Source: Oscillospiraceae bacterium (GTDB lineage: Bacteria; Bacillota; Clostridia; Oscillospirales; Acutalibacteraceae). Taken from it: 64,000 bases of DNA. A program made the translations under genes and the position numbers. The DNA lies in NCBI GenBank assembly GCA_015066635.1, contig SVOA01000001.1:62001-126000 (forward strand), read 5' to 3'. Each line of letters opens with the position of its first letter. Within the stretch, counting starts at the first letter, position 1. The notes below the pieces were generated by a model that worked only from the letters and a program-made list of their open reading frames with translations, was not told the DNA's origin and did no database searches. Shown piece after piece: positions 10,346 to 19,100 of the stretch.

Positions 10346-10639
10346 TTACATCATTCCGTCAAAAAATTCGATAGTCTTTGAGTCCTCTGTAAGAGTAACT
10401 ACTGCCTTTTTCCATGAAGCCGTATAGCCCTCATAGCGGCCGTATCTTCTTAAATGACCTTTGCAATTCATTGTGTTAACCTTTGCGACCTTAACGCCGA
10501 AAAGCTTTTCAACTGCTTCCTTGATTTCATGCTTGTTGGCACCCTTAGCAACCTTGAAGGTGTACTTTTTCTCAGCGGTGCCCATCATGCTTTCCTCTGT
10601 GATAACGGGACGGAGGATAATATCCTGAACGAATTTCAT
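10346..10639 (-). CDS. rplW: 50S ribosomal protein L23
   Basis: L23, 97 residues, at the tunnel exit where trigger factor and SRP dock. The [12 protein letters not shown] start and the [24 protein letters not shown] helix-strand region identify it. It overlaps the end of rplD by one base. Confidence 0.98.
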   Translation of the reverse strand: MKFVQDIILRPVITEESMMGTAEKKYTFKVAKGANKHEIKEAVEKLFGVKVAKVNTMNCKGHLRRYGRYEGYTASWKKAVVTLTEDSKTIEFFDGMM

Positions 10640-11262
10640 TATGAAAGTACCTCCTCTATCTTAGCAACCGCATCCTTGGCAATAACAAGTGTATTGCAGT
10701 TAAGGATGTCATAAACGTTAAGCGTATTCACAGGAGAAACCTTAACTCCCTCAATATTACGGGCGCTCTTGTAAACAACCTCGTCCTTTTCGGGAACAAC
10801 TATAAGAGTTTTCTTACCTGCCTTGACAGCTGCAAGTGCGTCTGCCATATCCTTTGTCTTGATTTCGCTCATTGCGAGTGAATCAACGACTATCATCTCA
10901 TCCTCTGCAACCTTTGAAGAAAGAGCAGACTTCATAGCAAGTCTTCTTACCTTCCTGTTGACATCAAGCTTGTAATCTCTGGGCTTCGGTCCGAGAGCGA
11001 TACCGCCGTGAGTCCACTGCGGAGCTCTTGTGGAACCCTGTCTTGCTCTGCCGGTACCCTTTTGACGCCACGGCTTTTTGCCGCCGCCCGATACCTCTGA
11101 GCGAGTGAGTGTTGACTGTGTGCCCTGACGCTGTGCTGCCAAGTAGCTGAGTACAACGAGATGCATTGACTGTTTGTGGGGCTCGATTGCGAAAATTTCG
11201 TCCTTGAGTTCAATGTCGGAAACCTTCTTGCCCTTCATATCCAATACTGCTAATTTAGCCAT
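10639..11262 (-). CDS. rplD: 50S ribosomal protein L4
   Basis: L4, 207 residues, with the long internal tunnel loop ([22 protein letters not shown], split here by short changes). In E. coli L4 also represses the S10 operon by binding its leader and causing attenuation; the structured leader at 12300-12600 makes a comparable role plausible here but unproved. Confidence 0.98.
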   Translation of the reverse strand: MAKLAVLDMKGKKVSDIELKDEIFAIEPHKQSMHLVVLSYLAAQRQGTQSTLTRSEVSGGGKKPWRQKGTGRARQGSTRAPQWTHGGIALGPKPRDYKLDVNRKVRRLAMKSALSSKVAEDEMIVVDSLAMSEIKTKDMADALAAVKAGKKTLIVVPEKDEVVYKSARNIEGVKVSPVNTLNVYDILNCNTLVIAKDAVAKIEEVLS

Positions 11263-11279
11263 TATTCAACACTCCTTTC

Positions 11280-11915
11280 TTACTTATTCTTGACTGAATC
11301 TGCCAGAACAACTATACCGCCCTTTGCGCCGGGAACAGCGCCCTTGATGGCGATGAGGTTGTTTTCGGCGTCAACCTTAACAACATCGAGGTTCTGGATG
11401 GTAACTCTCTCTGTACCCAAGTGACCGGCAAGCTTCTTGCCCTTGAATACTCTTGAGGGGTCTGAACAAGCGCCCAGTGAACCTGCGTGTCTTGCAACGG
11501 GGCCTGTACCGTGTGACTCCTTAAGACGTCCGAAATTCCATCTCTTGATAGAACCTGCCGTACCTTTACCTTTGCTTGTGCCTACAACGTCAATCTTGTC
11601 ACCGACCTCAAATACGTCTGCTTTAAGAATATCACCGACGTTTACGGCGCTGATGTCCTCAAGTTTGAATTCCTTAAGAACCTTTCTGGGTGCTACATTC
11701 GCCTTTGCGAAGTGACCTGCGTCGGGCTTATTGACTCTGGTAACCTTAACATCACCGAAGCCTACCTGAATTGCATCATAGCCGTCGCTTTCAACTGTCT
11801 TCTTCTGAACGACTGTGCACGGACCTGCTTCTACGACTGTTACGGGAATAACCTTGCCGTTCTCGTCGAAGAGCTGTGTCATACCGATTTTCTTTCCGAT
11901 AAGACCTTTTTTCAT
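11280..11915 (-). CDS. rplC: 50S ribosomal protein L3
   Basis: L3, 211 residues, an early assembly protein that reaches the peptidyl-transferase centre. It starts [20 protein letters not shown] and carries [17 protein letters not shown], followed by the glycine-rich [15 protein letters not shown] loop. The 69-nt gap before it contains a perfect 7-bp inverted repeat. Confidence 0.98.
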   Translation of the reverse strand: MKKGLIGKKIGMTQLFDENGKVIPVTVVEAGPCTVVQKKTVESDGYDAIQVGFGDVKVTRVNKPDAGHFAKANVAPRKVLKEFKLEDISAVNVGDILKADVFEVGDKIDVVGTSKGKGTAGSIKRWNFGRLKESHGTGPVARHAGSLGACSDPSRVFKGKKLAGHLGTERVTIQNLDVVKVDAENNLIAIKGAVPGAKGGIVVLADSVKNK

Positions 11916-11940
11916 TTTTTATTTCTCCTTTCGGTTATTG

Positions 11941-11957
11941 GTTGGCGTTACGCCAAC
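11941..11957 (-). repeat. Perfect inverted repeat between rpsJ and rplC
   Basis: GTTGGCG and CGCCAAC flank a three-base loop, forming a G+C-rich 7-bp hairpin in the rpsJ-rplC spacer, just upstream of the rplC ribosome binding site. There is no T-run after it, so it is not a simple intrinsic terminator. A role in mRNA processing, stability or rplC translation is possible. Confidence 0.6.
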
Positions 11958-11984
11958 ATGACCTGTAGATGCCTTAAAGACAGA

Positions 11985-12299
11985 TTATTTGATTTCTATC
12001 TCGACACCTGCGGGAAGCTCAAGACTTGTAAGAGCCTCAACTGTTTTGTTTGAGGGTCTTAAAATGTCTATAAGACGCTTGTGTGTACGCTGCTCAAACT
12101 GCTCACGGCTGTCCTTGTACTTGTGGACTGCACGAAGGATAGTAACGATTTCCTTCTCCGTGGGAAGCGGAACGGGACCAGATACCTGAGCGCCTGTGCG
12201 CTTTGCAGTCTCAACGATTTTCTCCGCTGCCTTATCTACGACGCTGTGGTCATAGCCCTTGAGTCTGATTCTGATGTTTTTTCCTTTTGCTGCTGCCAT
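11985..12299 (-). CDS. rpsJ: 30S ribosomal protein S10
   Basis: S10, 104 residues, first gene of the S10 cluster; in other bacteria it also pairs with NusB in antitermination. The [29 protein letters not shown]-type N-terminal region and the [16 protein letters not shown] loop identify it. Its GGAGG ribosome binding site follows a long leader with a terminator-like hairpin about 75 nt upstream. Confidence 0.98.
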   Translation of the reverse strand: MAAAKGKNIRIRLKGYDHSVVDKAAEKIVETAKRTGAQVSGPVPLPTEKEIVTILRAVHKYKDSREQFEQRTHKRLIDILRPSNKTVEALTSLELPAGVEIEIK

Positions 12300-12373
12300 T
12301 TTTTTGCCTCCTTAATGATTAGGGCAATGCTTTTTGCTGCAACCCAGCCGGGCGTTCCTACACCCTGCATTAT

Positions 12374-12398
12374 AAAAATCCGAAATTCTGTCTTCGGA
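12374..12398 (-). terminator. Terminator-like attenuator in the S10 operon leader
   Basis: On the minus strand TCCGAA and TTCGGA form a 6-bp stem around an eight-base loop, followed at once by five T residues and TAT. It lies between the promoter near 12600 and rpsJ at 12299, so it would stop leader transcripts rather than a gene. This is the arrangement expected of attenuation control; the regulator is not visible. Confidence 0.6.
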
Positions 12399-12504
12399 CG
12401 CTCAAAAAGCACTCTTGATACTTCATGCCGTTTCTGCGCAGTTGGGGTACGCAAAATCGGGTCTGTATCTCTAATTCGCCCGGTTTTTTAATCGGACATA
12501 CTCC

Positions 12505-12598
12505 GTGATAATTCCCTGCATCAAAGTGCAGCCACCTATCACATCTTCGCACATCATAATATTGCCGATAGGGCGCAGTTCCCCTATTCCCGCAATAT
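12505..12598 (-). promoter_or_regulatory. Structured 5' leader of the S10 operon
   Basis: Two strong hairpins lie at the 5' end of the predicted leader. The first (12559-12598) pairs ATATTGC with GCAATAT and, inside it, ATAGGG with CCCTAT. The second (12505-12542) pairs GTGATA with TATCAC around an inner CTGCA/TGCAG stem. With the attenuator at 12374-12398 they suggest a leader that senses a ligand such as a ribosomal protein. The rest of 12300-12600 holds no convincing gene. Confidence 0.55.
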
Positions 12599-12606
12599 GC
12601 TCGACC

Positions 12607-12635
12607 ATTTTATCACATAATTTTGTAGAAATCAA
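12607..12635 (-). promoter_or_regulatory. Promoter of the S10-spc ribosomal cluster
   Basis: TTGATT (-35) and TAAAAT (-10) are separated by 17 bp with an extended TGn element, and A/T tracts upstream resemble an UP element. Initiation near 12600 would give a leader of about 300 nt before rpsJ. No other comparable promoter was seen within the cluster. Confidence 0.75.
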
Positions 12636-12728
12636 CAATTTTTTGAAAAAATTTTTGTTTGGTTGCATAAACTTTTATTTTGTAGATTTCAACGTATTTC
12701 TGACCACAAGATGTTGTGCTTTTGCCGC

Positions 12729-12763
12729 AAAAATAATGCGCCCTCTTTTTGCGGAAGGCGCAT
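12729..12763 (-). terminator. Terminator after the PHP phosphatase gene
   Basis: ATGCGCC and GGCGCAT form a 7-bp stem and, on the minus strand, are followed by TATTTTTG. An alternative stem (CCGCAAAAA with TTTTTGCGG) overlaps it. It separates the phosphatase-permease pair from the S10 promoter. Confidence 0.75.
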
Positions 12764-12801
12764 CTATATATAACTATATATAAATAGTATAGCGTTTTTT
12801 G

Positions 12802-13545
12802 TCAAAAATATCTGACTTCTCTGTGCGGAAGTTCCTCTTTTCTGAGTATTGCAAGAGGATAATTATGAATCAGATTCTCTATTTCCTGCTTTGTCAGCTC
12901 CTCGGGAAACTCTCCGATTTTTGAAATAATCTTATTGTTGCGGAAGGTTGACGAGTGTGCGTCGGTTGCAATAACGTCAACAAAGCCCCTCCTGATAAGG
13001 TCAAGAGAAAAGCTCTGCATCTCTCTGCCGCCGTGTCCCGCAAGTCCCGAAGCGTTTATTTGGAAACGGCAGCCCATATCCCACAGCTCGTTTACTACCG
13101 TGGGGTCCTCATAGAAGGACGGGTATCTTTCGGGATGCGCAATAATCGGTATGTATCCTCTTGAAACTACCTCCTCTGCATAGACGAGAGCTTTTTCGTT
13201 CTCTATGGGCTGAAGGGTGTATTCGCACAGCAGATACTTACTGCCGTTAATTGTCAGCCGGTCAAGACTGTCGGCGGTAAAAATCTCGCTGCTAAGGAAT
13301 ACCTCGGCGCCGCAGGCTATCACGACATTATAGCCCTGCTCCTTAATAAGACGGTTTACGTCAACCGCCTTTATATTCCTCTCGTCAACGAAATCTTCAA
13401 TGGCGTCATAGTTTGTAAAATGAGGAGTCGCCACTATAACATTAATGTCGTTGCGCTCGGCAAGTCTTATCATATTCATTGTTTCCTCAATGTCCGGCGA
13501 ACCGTCATCCATCTGAGGCAGAATATGGCAGTGTAAATCTATCAT
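12802..13545 (-). CDS. PHP-domain tyrosine phosphatase, CpsB/YwqE family
   Basis: A 247-residue PHP-fold metallophosphatase of the CpsB/CapC/YwqE family, which dephosphorylates tyrosine kinases that control exopolysaccharide synthesis in Gram-positive bacteria. The metal motifs are HCHILPQMDDG at the N-terminus, ATPHF, the HPER segment and the C-terminal TDAHSS. No tyrosine kinase or capsule gene lies nearby, so its partner must be elsewhere or its role is different. It overlaps the upstream permease gene by 4 bases (ATGA), so the two are translationally coupled. Confidence 0.88.
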   Translation of the reverse strand: MIDLHCHILPQMDDGSPDIEETMNMIRLAERNDINVIVATPHFTNYDAIEDFVDERNIKAVDVNRLIKEQGYNVVIACGAEVFLSSEIFTADSLDRLTINGSKYLLCEYTLQPIENEKALVYAEEVVSRGYIPIIAHPERYPSFYEDPTVVNELWDMGCRFQINASGLAGHGGREMQSFSLDLIRRGFVDVIATDAHSSTFRNNKIISKIGEFPEELTKQEIENLIHNYPLAILRKEELPHREVRYF

Positions 13546-14768
13546 TTGGTTTTCTCCTGTTCGGGTTTAAGCTTTTCGTTTATTTCTTCTTCAACTTCTT
13601 CCTCGATACGGCTGTCGTTGACTTCATCGTTTTTAAAGACACGAATAACGCCCTCGTCGTTAAGCACCTTGACAAGCATAATGCTTATCGGCAGCAGGAA
13701 AAGTCCAATGACTCCGAAAAGCTGAGTTCCCAAATACATGGCGATAAGTGTTACAAACGGCGGAAGTCCAAGCTGAGAAGCGACAAGCTTGGGCTCAACC
13801 GTCTGTCTGATAACGGTAATGATAACATAAAGCACTATAAGTCCTATTCCCAGACCTATGTTCCCTGTCAGCAGCGACCACAAGCCCCACGGTATAAGTA
13901 TTGTACCCGTTCCGAGTACGGGAAAAATGTCAACTATTGCGGTTATCAGCGCAATAATGAAAATATATCCGTTGTTATACAGTCCGAAAAGCTTTAAAAG
14001 GCTGAGTCCGATAACCATTTCGGTAAAGGTAATGAGTATCAGTATGGCATACGCCTTTATAAGCTTTGAAACAGTTGAAAAAAGAATTCTCTTTGCGGCA
14101 ATTATTTTGACCGCGTTTTTTTCGCCTGCGAGCTTCAGAACTATGCCCTTGAGCGATGTATAGTCAGAGGTCATAAAGCAGCAGGATACTATGGCTACAA
14201 GAATTCCTACGGCTATAATGGGTATCTGCTTCGCTGTGCCCCATACGGCGCCTATCGGCGAGGCAAGCCACGAGAAGTCCACAGCCTGCTTTGTCTGAAC
14301 GGTAACCTCCGCGCTTTCCTGAGCCGTTCCGAGTATGTTGCTGAGCGTGTCTCCCACATAAGAGGACATACTTGTCCTGATTGCCTCGGGAAGCACGGTC
14401 AGTTTTGTATTTATCCAGGTCTGTACCTGACTGATAAACAGCGGTGCGTCCTGCATCTTGTCAAGAAGGTATCTGCCGAAGTCCTTGAATTCATTAAACA
14501 GCTTGACAATCAGCGCAATAACTACCGAGCCGACAACAACAAAGCAGAAAACCGCGAGCAGAGCAGAAAAAAATCCTCTGAATCTGTTGTGAGTTTTCTT
14601 CATAATTGCATTGACGGGCTTTTGAAGCAGCACGGCAATAAACACCGCGATTATAAAGGGCAGGCACATGCCGAAGGCATACTTGAAAAACAGATAAAAA
14701 AGCCCGATAATAAGCGTGGCATAAACAACATCAATTATAAAATTCCGCCGTTTCTGAATAAGGTCCAT
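13542..14768 (-). CDS. AI-2E family membrane permease
   Basis: A 408-residue protein with about seven or eight hydrophobic helices: one group near residues 15-50 and 65-90, then a hydrophilic domain, then a cluster from about 165 to 370. The order and the segments IVDIFPVLGTGTILIPWG and PPFVTLIAMYLGTQLFGVIGLFLLPI match the AI-2E transporter family, whose members move diverse solutes or ions. The substrate cannot be told from sequence. The C-terminus is a charged glutamate/lysine-rich tail. Confidence 0.85.
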   Translation of the reverse strand: MDLIQKRRNFIIDVVYATLIIGLFYLFFKYAFGMCLPFIIAVFIAVLLQKPVNAIMKKTHNRFRGFFSALLAVFCFVVVGSVVIALIVKLFNEFKDFGRYLLDKMQDAPLFISQVQTWINTKLTVLPEAIRTSMSSYVGDTLSNILGTAQESAEVTVQTKQAVDFSWLASPIGAVWGTAKQIPIIAVGILVAIVSCCFMTSDYTSLKGIVLKLAGEKNAVKIIAAKRILFSTVSKLIKAYAILILITFTEMVIGLSLLKLFGLYNNGYIFIIALITAIVDIFPVLGTGTILIPWGLWSLLTGNIGLGIGLIVLYVIITVIRQTVEPKLVASQLGLPPFVTLIAMYLGTQLFGVIGLFLLPISIMLVKVLNDEGVIRVFKNDEVNDSRIEEEVEEEINEKLKPEQEKTK

Positions 14769-14795
14769 TTACAGATACTCCTTGTATAACAGTAT

Positions 14796-14824
14796 ATTAT
14801 ACATTTTATACTATTTTCTTTAAA
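14796..14824 (-). promoter_or_regulatory. Promoter of the permease-phosphatase pair
   Basis: TTTAAA and TATAAT on the minus strand are 17 bp apart, about 30 bp upstream of the permease start. A second overlapping pair (TTGTAA and TAAAAT) is also possible in this A/T-rich stretch. Confidence 0.5.
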
Positions 14825-14880
14825 CTTACAATAAATTATGCAAAGTTTTATAGAATTTTAATATTTTATAAAAAATGTGC

Positions 14881-14909
14881 TTTATATTTACCTTTTTTTA
14901 TGGTAAAAT
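14881..14909 (+). promoter_or_regulatory. Likely promoter of hom-lysC
   Basis: TTTATA and TAAAAT are separated by 17 bp with an extended -10 (TGG). The -35 is weak. A short inverted repeat (TTTACC with GGTAAA) lies over the spacer and -10 and could bind a regulator. No lysine riboswitch or T-box structure was recognised in the 40-nt leader. Confidence 0.45.
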
Positions 14910-14949
14910 GCTATCTGTATAAATATTATTTGAAACAGGATGTGAAATA

Positions 14950-16188
14950 ATGGATATAGCAGTAATGGGCTACGGTACGGTAGGTTCCGGCGTTGTCGAG
15001 GTTTTCACAAAAAACCACGACAGCATCGTCAGCAAGAGCTCGCAGGCAGACCTTCAGCTTAAATATATTCTCGACCTGCGCGATTTTCCGAACGACCCCA
15101 ACAGCGATAAATTCATAAAAGATTTCAATATCATTCTCAACGATAAGGATGTCAGAATAGTTGTCGAAACAATGGGAGGACTTCATCCTGCCTACGAATA
15201 TGTTTCGGCTCTCCTTGAGTCGGGAAGAAGCGTTGTTACCTCCAATAAGGAGCTTATCGCATCAAAGGGATACGACCTGCTCAAAATCGCCGAGGACAAT
15301 AACGTCAATTTCCTGTTTGAGGCATCCGTCGGCGGCGGCGTTCCGATAATAAGACCTATTACCCAGTGCCTTGCCGCAAACGAAATCAGAGAAATTGCGG
15401 GCATCCTTAACGGAACAACTAACTTTATTCTTACTATGATGATAGAGGAGCATATGAGCTTTGAGGACGCACTCAAGCTTGCTCAGGATAACGGTTACGC
15501 TGAAAAGGACCCGACGGCGGATATTGAGGGACACGACGCGTGCCGTAAAATCTGCATACTCGCTTCCCTTTGCTTCGGCAAGCACATTTATCCCGACGAG
15601 GTTTATACAGAAGGAATCACAAAGATTACCCTTGAGGATGTCGCCTATGCAGCAAACTACAATTCGGTTATAAAGCTTCTCGGTATTGCCAAGAAAATGC
15701 CCGGCGGCAAAATTGCCGCAATAGTCTGCCCCTGCATTATAAAGAAACGCAGTCAGCTTGCAAATGTCAATGATGTTTTCAACGCAATTCTCGTCAAGGG
15801 CGACGCCACGGGCGACGTTGTTTTCTACGGCAAAGGTGCGGGCAAACTGCCTACTGCAAGCGCGGTTGTTGCCGACGTAATTGACTGTGCAAAGCACATT
15901 AACCGTAAAAAGATTTTCGGCTGGGGACCGAGTGCGGAAAACTATGTTGAGGACCACGGTCTTATCAGCTGCGCTATGTATATCAGAGCCACTTCAAAAG
16001 ATAAAAAGACCGCTCTTGAGGAGGCAGGCAATATTTTCGGTAAGCTTACCGTTCTTGAGAGAAGCGGTGCTCCCGAAGACGAATTCGCCTTTATTACCGG
16101 CGTTGATTCGGAAAATGCGTTCAGAGAAAAGCTCAGCTCCGTTAAAAACTTCACTCCCTGCTCAGTTATCAGGGTTACCGATTTATAA
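14950..16188 (+). CDS. hom: Homoserine dehydrogenase with C-terminal ACT domain
   Basis: Reduces aspartate semialdehyde to homoserine for methionine and threonine synthesis. The N-terminal Rossmann motif is GYGTVGSGV, followed by the substrate region with VTSNKELIA and GGGVPIIRP and the catalytic-domain GILNGTTNFI motif. Residues from about 340 to 412 form an ACT regulatory domain, the usual threonine-sensing part, for a total of 412 residues. It is followed after 24 bp by lysC, so two branch-point enzymes of the aspartate pathway are made together. Confidence 0.96.
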   Translation: MDIAVMGYGTVGSGVVEVFTKNHDSIVSKSSQADLQLKYILDLRDFPNDPNSDKFIKDFNIILNDKDVRIVVETMGGLHPAYEYVSALLESGRSVVTSNKELIASKGYDLLKIAEDNNVNFLFEASVGGGVPIIRPITQCLAANEIREIAGILNGTTNFILTMMIEEHMSFEDALKLAQDNGYAEKDPTADIEGHDACRKICILASLCFGKHIYPDEVYTEGITKITLEDVAYAANYNSVIKLLGIAKKMPGGKIAAIVCPCIIKKRSQLANVNDVFNAILVKGDATGDVVFYGKGAGKLPTASAVVADVIDCAKHINRKKIFGWGPSAENYVEDHGLISCAMYIRATSKDKKTALEEAGNIFGKLTVLERSGAPEDEFAFITGVDSENAFREKLSSVKNFTPCSVIRVTDL

Positions 16189-16212
16189 TTCTCACAGTTC
16201 GGAGGCAAAAAA

Positions 16213-17421
16213 ATGGGACTCATAGTTCAGAAATTCGGCGGCAGTTCGGTTGCCAATGCCGAAAGAGTTATGAACGTCGCTCAGATTGTAACCGAAACCT
16301 ACCGTCAGGGTAACGACGTAATAGTTGTGGTTTCGGCTCAGGGCGACACAACAGACGACCTTATAGATAAGGCTCACGAAATAAACGAAAAGCCGTCATT
16401 AAGAGAGATGGATATGCTTCTTACCTCGGGCGAGCAGATTTCAGTAGCGCTTCTTTCAATGGCTATTGAGAAGCTCGGTTGTCCCGCGGTTTCGCTGCTC
16501 GGCTGGCAGGCGGGCTTCAATACCACCTCCGCTTACGGAACGGCAAGGATAAAGTCAATAAAATCCGACCGTATCAAGGCCGAATTGGACAGACACAATA
16601 TAGTTGTTGTTGCGGGTTTTCAGGGAATCAACAAATATGACGACCTGACCACGCTCGGCAGAGGCGGCAGCGATACAAGCGCCGTAGCCATAGCGGCAGC
16701 GCTTCACGCAGACCGCTGTCAGATTTTCACCGACGTCGAGGGTGTTTTTACCGCAGACCCGAGAAAGGTTGAAAACGCACAGAAGCTTCAGGAAATAACC
16801 TATGACGAAATGCTTGAGCTGGCAACGCTCGGCGCTCAGGTGCTTAACAACCGTTCGGTTGAAATGGCTAAGAAATACAATGTTGAAATAGAAGTGCTCT
16901 CCTCGCTCAAAAGAGTTCCGGGCACTATCGTCAAGGAGGTCGTAAAGATGGAAAAAATGCTCGTAAGAGGCGTTACAAAGGATACGGATGTCGCAAGAAT
17001 TTCGGTAACCAATATTCCGAATATTCCCGGCATTGCTTTCAAGCTTTTCTCAAAGCTTGCCCAGAAAAAAATAAATGTTGATATTATCCTCCAGTCGGTA
17101 GGCAGAGACGGCACTAAGGATATTACCTTTACGGTTTCCAAGGACAACGCGCAGAGCGCCGTTGACGCATTGCAGGACTTCCTTGATATTGATAAAAGTA
17201 ATATCACCTGCGACACGAATATCGCCAAGATTTCTGTTGTCGGCGCAGGTATGGAATCGCATCCCGGCACAGCGTCAAAGATGTTTGAAGCGCTTTTTGA
17301 GAGCAACATAAATATTGAAATGATTTCCACAAGCGAAATCAAAATCTCCGTTCTCATCAACGCAGAGGAAGCCGACAGAGCCGTTTCGGCAGTTCACAGA
17401 GCATTCTTCCCCGTTTCATAA
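16213..17421 (+). CDS. lysC: Aspartate kinase with two ACT domains
   Basis: First enzyme of the aspartate family pathway, 402 residues. The kinase motif KFGGSSV is at the N-terminus, TTLGRGGSDTSA and FTDVEGVFTADPR are the ATP/substrate regions, and the last 150 residues contain two ACT domains that bind lysine and/or threonine in the family. A GGAGG site precedes the ATG. The hom-lysC order with one promoter suggests co-regulation; a bidirectional terminator follows. Confidence 0.96.
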   Translation: MGLIVQKFGGSSVANAERVMNVAQIVTETYRQGNDVIVVVSAQGDTTDDLIDKAHEINEKPSLREMDMLLTSGEQISVALLSMAIEKLGCPAVSLLGWQAGFNTTSAYGTARIKSIKSDRIKAELDRHNIVVVAGFQGINKYDDLTTLGRGGSDTSAVAIAAALHADRCQIFTDVEGVFTADPRKVENAQKLQEITYDEMLELATLGAQVLNNRSVEMAKKYNVEIEVLSSLKRVPGTIVKEVVKMEKMLVRGVTKDTDVARISVTNIPNIPGIAFKLFSKLAQKKINVDIILQSVGRDGTKDITFTVSKDNAQSAVDALQDFLDIDKSNITCDTNIAKISVVGAGMESHPGTASKMFEALFESNINIEMISTSEIKISVLINAEEADRAVSAVHRAFFPVS

Positions 17422-17431
17422 AAAACGATAT

Positions 17432-17470
17432 AAAAAAGCCGCTTAGCGTTGCTAAGCGGTTTTCTTTTAT
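17432..17470. terminator. Bidirectional terminator between lysC and a lipoprotein gene
   Basis: CCGCTTAGC and GCTAAGCGG form a perfect 9-bp stem with a three-base loop, with TTTTCTTTTAT on one side and AAAAAA on the other, so it can end lysC (plus) and the lipoprotein transcript (minus). Confidence 0.9.
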
Positions 17471-17474
17471 TTAA

Positions 17475-18353
17475 TTACTTACCTACGGTGTATTTTGAAC
17501 TCCACGACGCAACAATTTTTTCAAATTCCTCGCCCTTGAGCGCGGTAAGACACTGCGTTCTATACTGTTCAAAGAGGTTGTTTTCGTCGGAGCTTATAGA
17601 GAATTTCTGAACCGTAAAGACATATTCTCCTATCGTAAAGCTCAGCGCGGTTCCGTCGCCCATTTCCTTGACTACATCAAAGAAGCCCTTTGGATAGTCG
17701 CCGCTGTCCGCGTCAATAACCTTTATATTTTCGGTCATTACGGCAGAATCGGTATATGTGCTGACCGAGTCTATCGAGCCCTCGCCTGAGTTTATATCGT
17801 CAGCCATTTTTTTAAAGATGTCAATGACCTCCTGCTTTTCGCTATCGGACATAGACACCGTATTGCCCTCGGCGTCAACCGTTGTAAGAAAGCCCGTAAC
17901 TACTCTGAAGGCGATAAAATTCGCATTGAAGTACTCCTTGAGCTGCTCGTCGGTAACGGGCTTCTCCCCGTCTGAGCCGTAATAGTTTACCATAAGCGCT
18001 TTTCTGCAAACCCTGTTTAACTCGATTTTATAAAGGTCCTGCTTTGAAACCTTTGCTTTTCCGTAGTAGTCCGAGAAAAGATGCCACTGATTTTCAACAG
18101 TGTTTTTTAGCTCCGCCTTTTCTCCTGCGTCAAGGGTAAGCCCTCTGTTATTGAATTCCGAGTTAACCGCAACATACTCCGACAGCAGACTGTCGGCAGA
18201 TTTATTCTCCGACTCTGCGGTGTTTTTAAAGTAATTATATACGCCCTTGCTTACGCTGACTCCGTTTACCTTAACGGGCGCATAGCCTGCACACGAGCAC
18301 AGCAAAACGGCGAGAGCCAGAACAAGCGCTGTAACCGATATTCTCTTTTTCAC
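17475..18353 (-). CDS. Lipoprotein resembling SurA/PrsA-type chaperones
   Basis: A 292-residue exported lipoprotein with a hydrophobic signal ending in a LCSC lipobox, so it should be anchored to the outer face of the membrane. The region after the lipobox (VKVNGVSVSKGVYNYFK) and the helical segments to about residue 135 resemble the N-terminal chaperone part of SurA/PrsA foldases. No clear parvulin isomerase domain was recognised in the C-terminal half. A folding or secretion role is an inference. The next gene upstream, 12 nt away, encodes a membrane protein in the same direction. Confidence 0.6.
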   Translation of the reverse strand: MKKRISVTALVLALAVLLCSCAGYAPVKVNGVSVSKGVYNYFKNTAESENKSADSLLSEYVAVNSEFNNRGLTLDAGEKAELKNTVENQWHLFSDYYGKAKVSKQDLYKIELNRVCRKALMVNYYGSDGEKPVTDEQLKEYFNANFIAFRVVTGFLTTVDAEGNTVSMSDSEKQEVIDIFKKMADDINSGEGSIDSVSTYTDSAVMTENIKVIDADSGDYPKGFFDVVKEMGDGTALSFTIGEYVFTVQKFSISSDENNLFEQYRTQCLTALKGEEFEKIVASWSSKYTVGK

Positions 18354-18365
18354 CGTTTCCTCCCG

Positions 18366-19088
18366 TTATTTCCGTTCTTTGTTTCTGTATTCCCTGAGCA
18401 ATTTTTCCTTGAGAAGCTCGTCCTCCTCAAGTCTGCGCATTTTTTCTTTATAGATCTCTTTATGTGTGCCTATGATTCCGTTGCGGTAAAAAGCAACCGC
18501 AAACAGTCCGACAAGTCCGCCCGCAGCCGACATAATCATATCGACCATGGTATCGGTAATTCCCTCGTCTGACATAGGCATAGAATTCTGAAGCAGAAGT
18601 CCGTAAACCCTGTCCATAGTGAATTCGTACATTTCCCAGCCGACCGTGATAAAGCACGCCGCAAAAATCGCAAACATTCCCGCAACAGCAGGAGACAGCC
18701 TTCTTTTAGGTCCCTGCACGATAACCGCAAGGTCATAGGCTATCCACGAAGCGATAAAGCCCGCAAAGAAGTGCGTGATTAAATCGAAGTGGTGGAAGTC
18801 AGTTCTGTTGTTAAGCGTGGAGCCGACCGCAACGCCGATAAAGATTAACAGATTAAGCATAGTCTGCGTTGTATAGTCAACTCTCGTTATGAAAGTCGAG
18901 CCGCCGGAAATCTGAAAGAAGTCCCAGAGATGCGTAAAGATTACCGCGAATATTGCCTCAAGGAATTCGACTGTCGAACCGTGAAGCAGTCCGTATATTC
19001 CCCAGCCGAGTATAACAACTCTCATAACCGTCCAGAAAACAAGCTGGGACTTCGGGATAAATCCGGGCTCAAACCTGTGCTCCGTCAT
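18366..19088 (-). CDS. DUF2238/YjdF-like integral membrane protein
   Basis: A 240-residue protein with about six hydrophobic helices and a charged C-terminal tail that may form a coiled coil (KMRRLEEDELLKEKLL). Conserved polar residues lie within helices: FDLITHFFAGF, VGWEMYEF and GITDTMVDMIMSAAGGLVG. This pattern (histidine, WE..E, DT..D..GG) matches the DUF2238 family, whose function is unknown. It lies between two lipoprotein genes with 12-nt spacings and is likely co-transcribed with them. Confidence 0.6.
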   Translation of the reverse strand: MTEHRFEPGFIPKSQLVFWTVMRVVILGWGIYGLLHGSTVEFLEAIFAVIFTHLWDFFQISGGSTFITRVDYTTQTMLNLLIFIGVAVGSTLNNRTDFHHFDLITHFFAGFIASWIAYDLAVIVQGPKRRLSPAVAGMFAIFAACFITVGWEMYEFTMDRVYGLLLQNSMPMSDEGITDTMVDMIMSAAGGLVGLFAVAFYRNGIIGTHKEIYKEKMRRLEEDELLKEKLLREYRNKERK

Positions 19089-19100
19089 TTAAAAAACCCT

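Noticed and set aside
12471-12668. A 65-codon open frame in the S10 leader, possibly a small protein or leader peptide
   Set aside because: Its first start codons lie upstream of or in the -10 region, and the stretch is full of hairpins that fit an RNA role. No ribosome binding site was found before the internal ATGs.
14769-14949. A lysine riboswitch or T-box before hom-lysC
   Set aside because: The leader after the likely promoter is only about 40 nt and shows no complex structure beyond one short inverted repeat.
15262-15957. A 231-codon open frame on the minus strand inside hom
   Set aside because: It is antisense to a fully conserved homoserine dehydrogenase gene and has no family resemblance or ribosome binding site.
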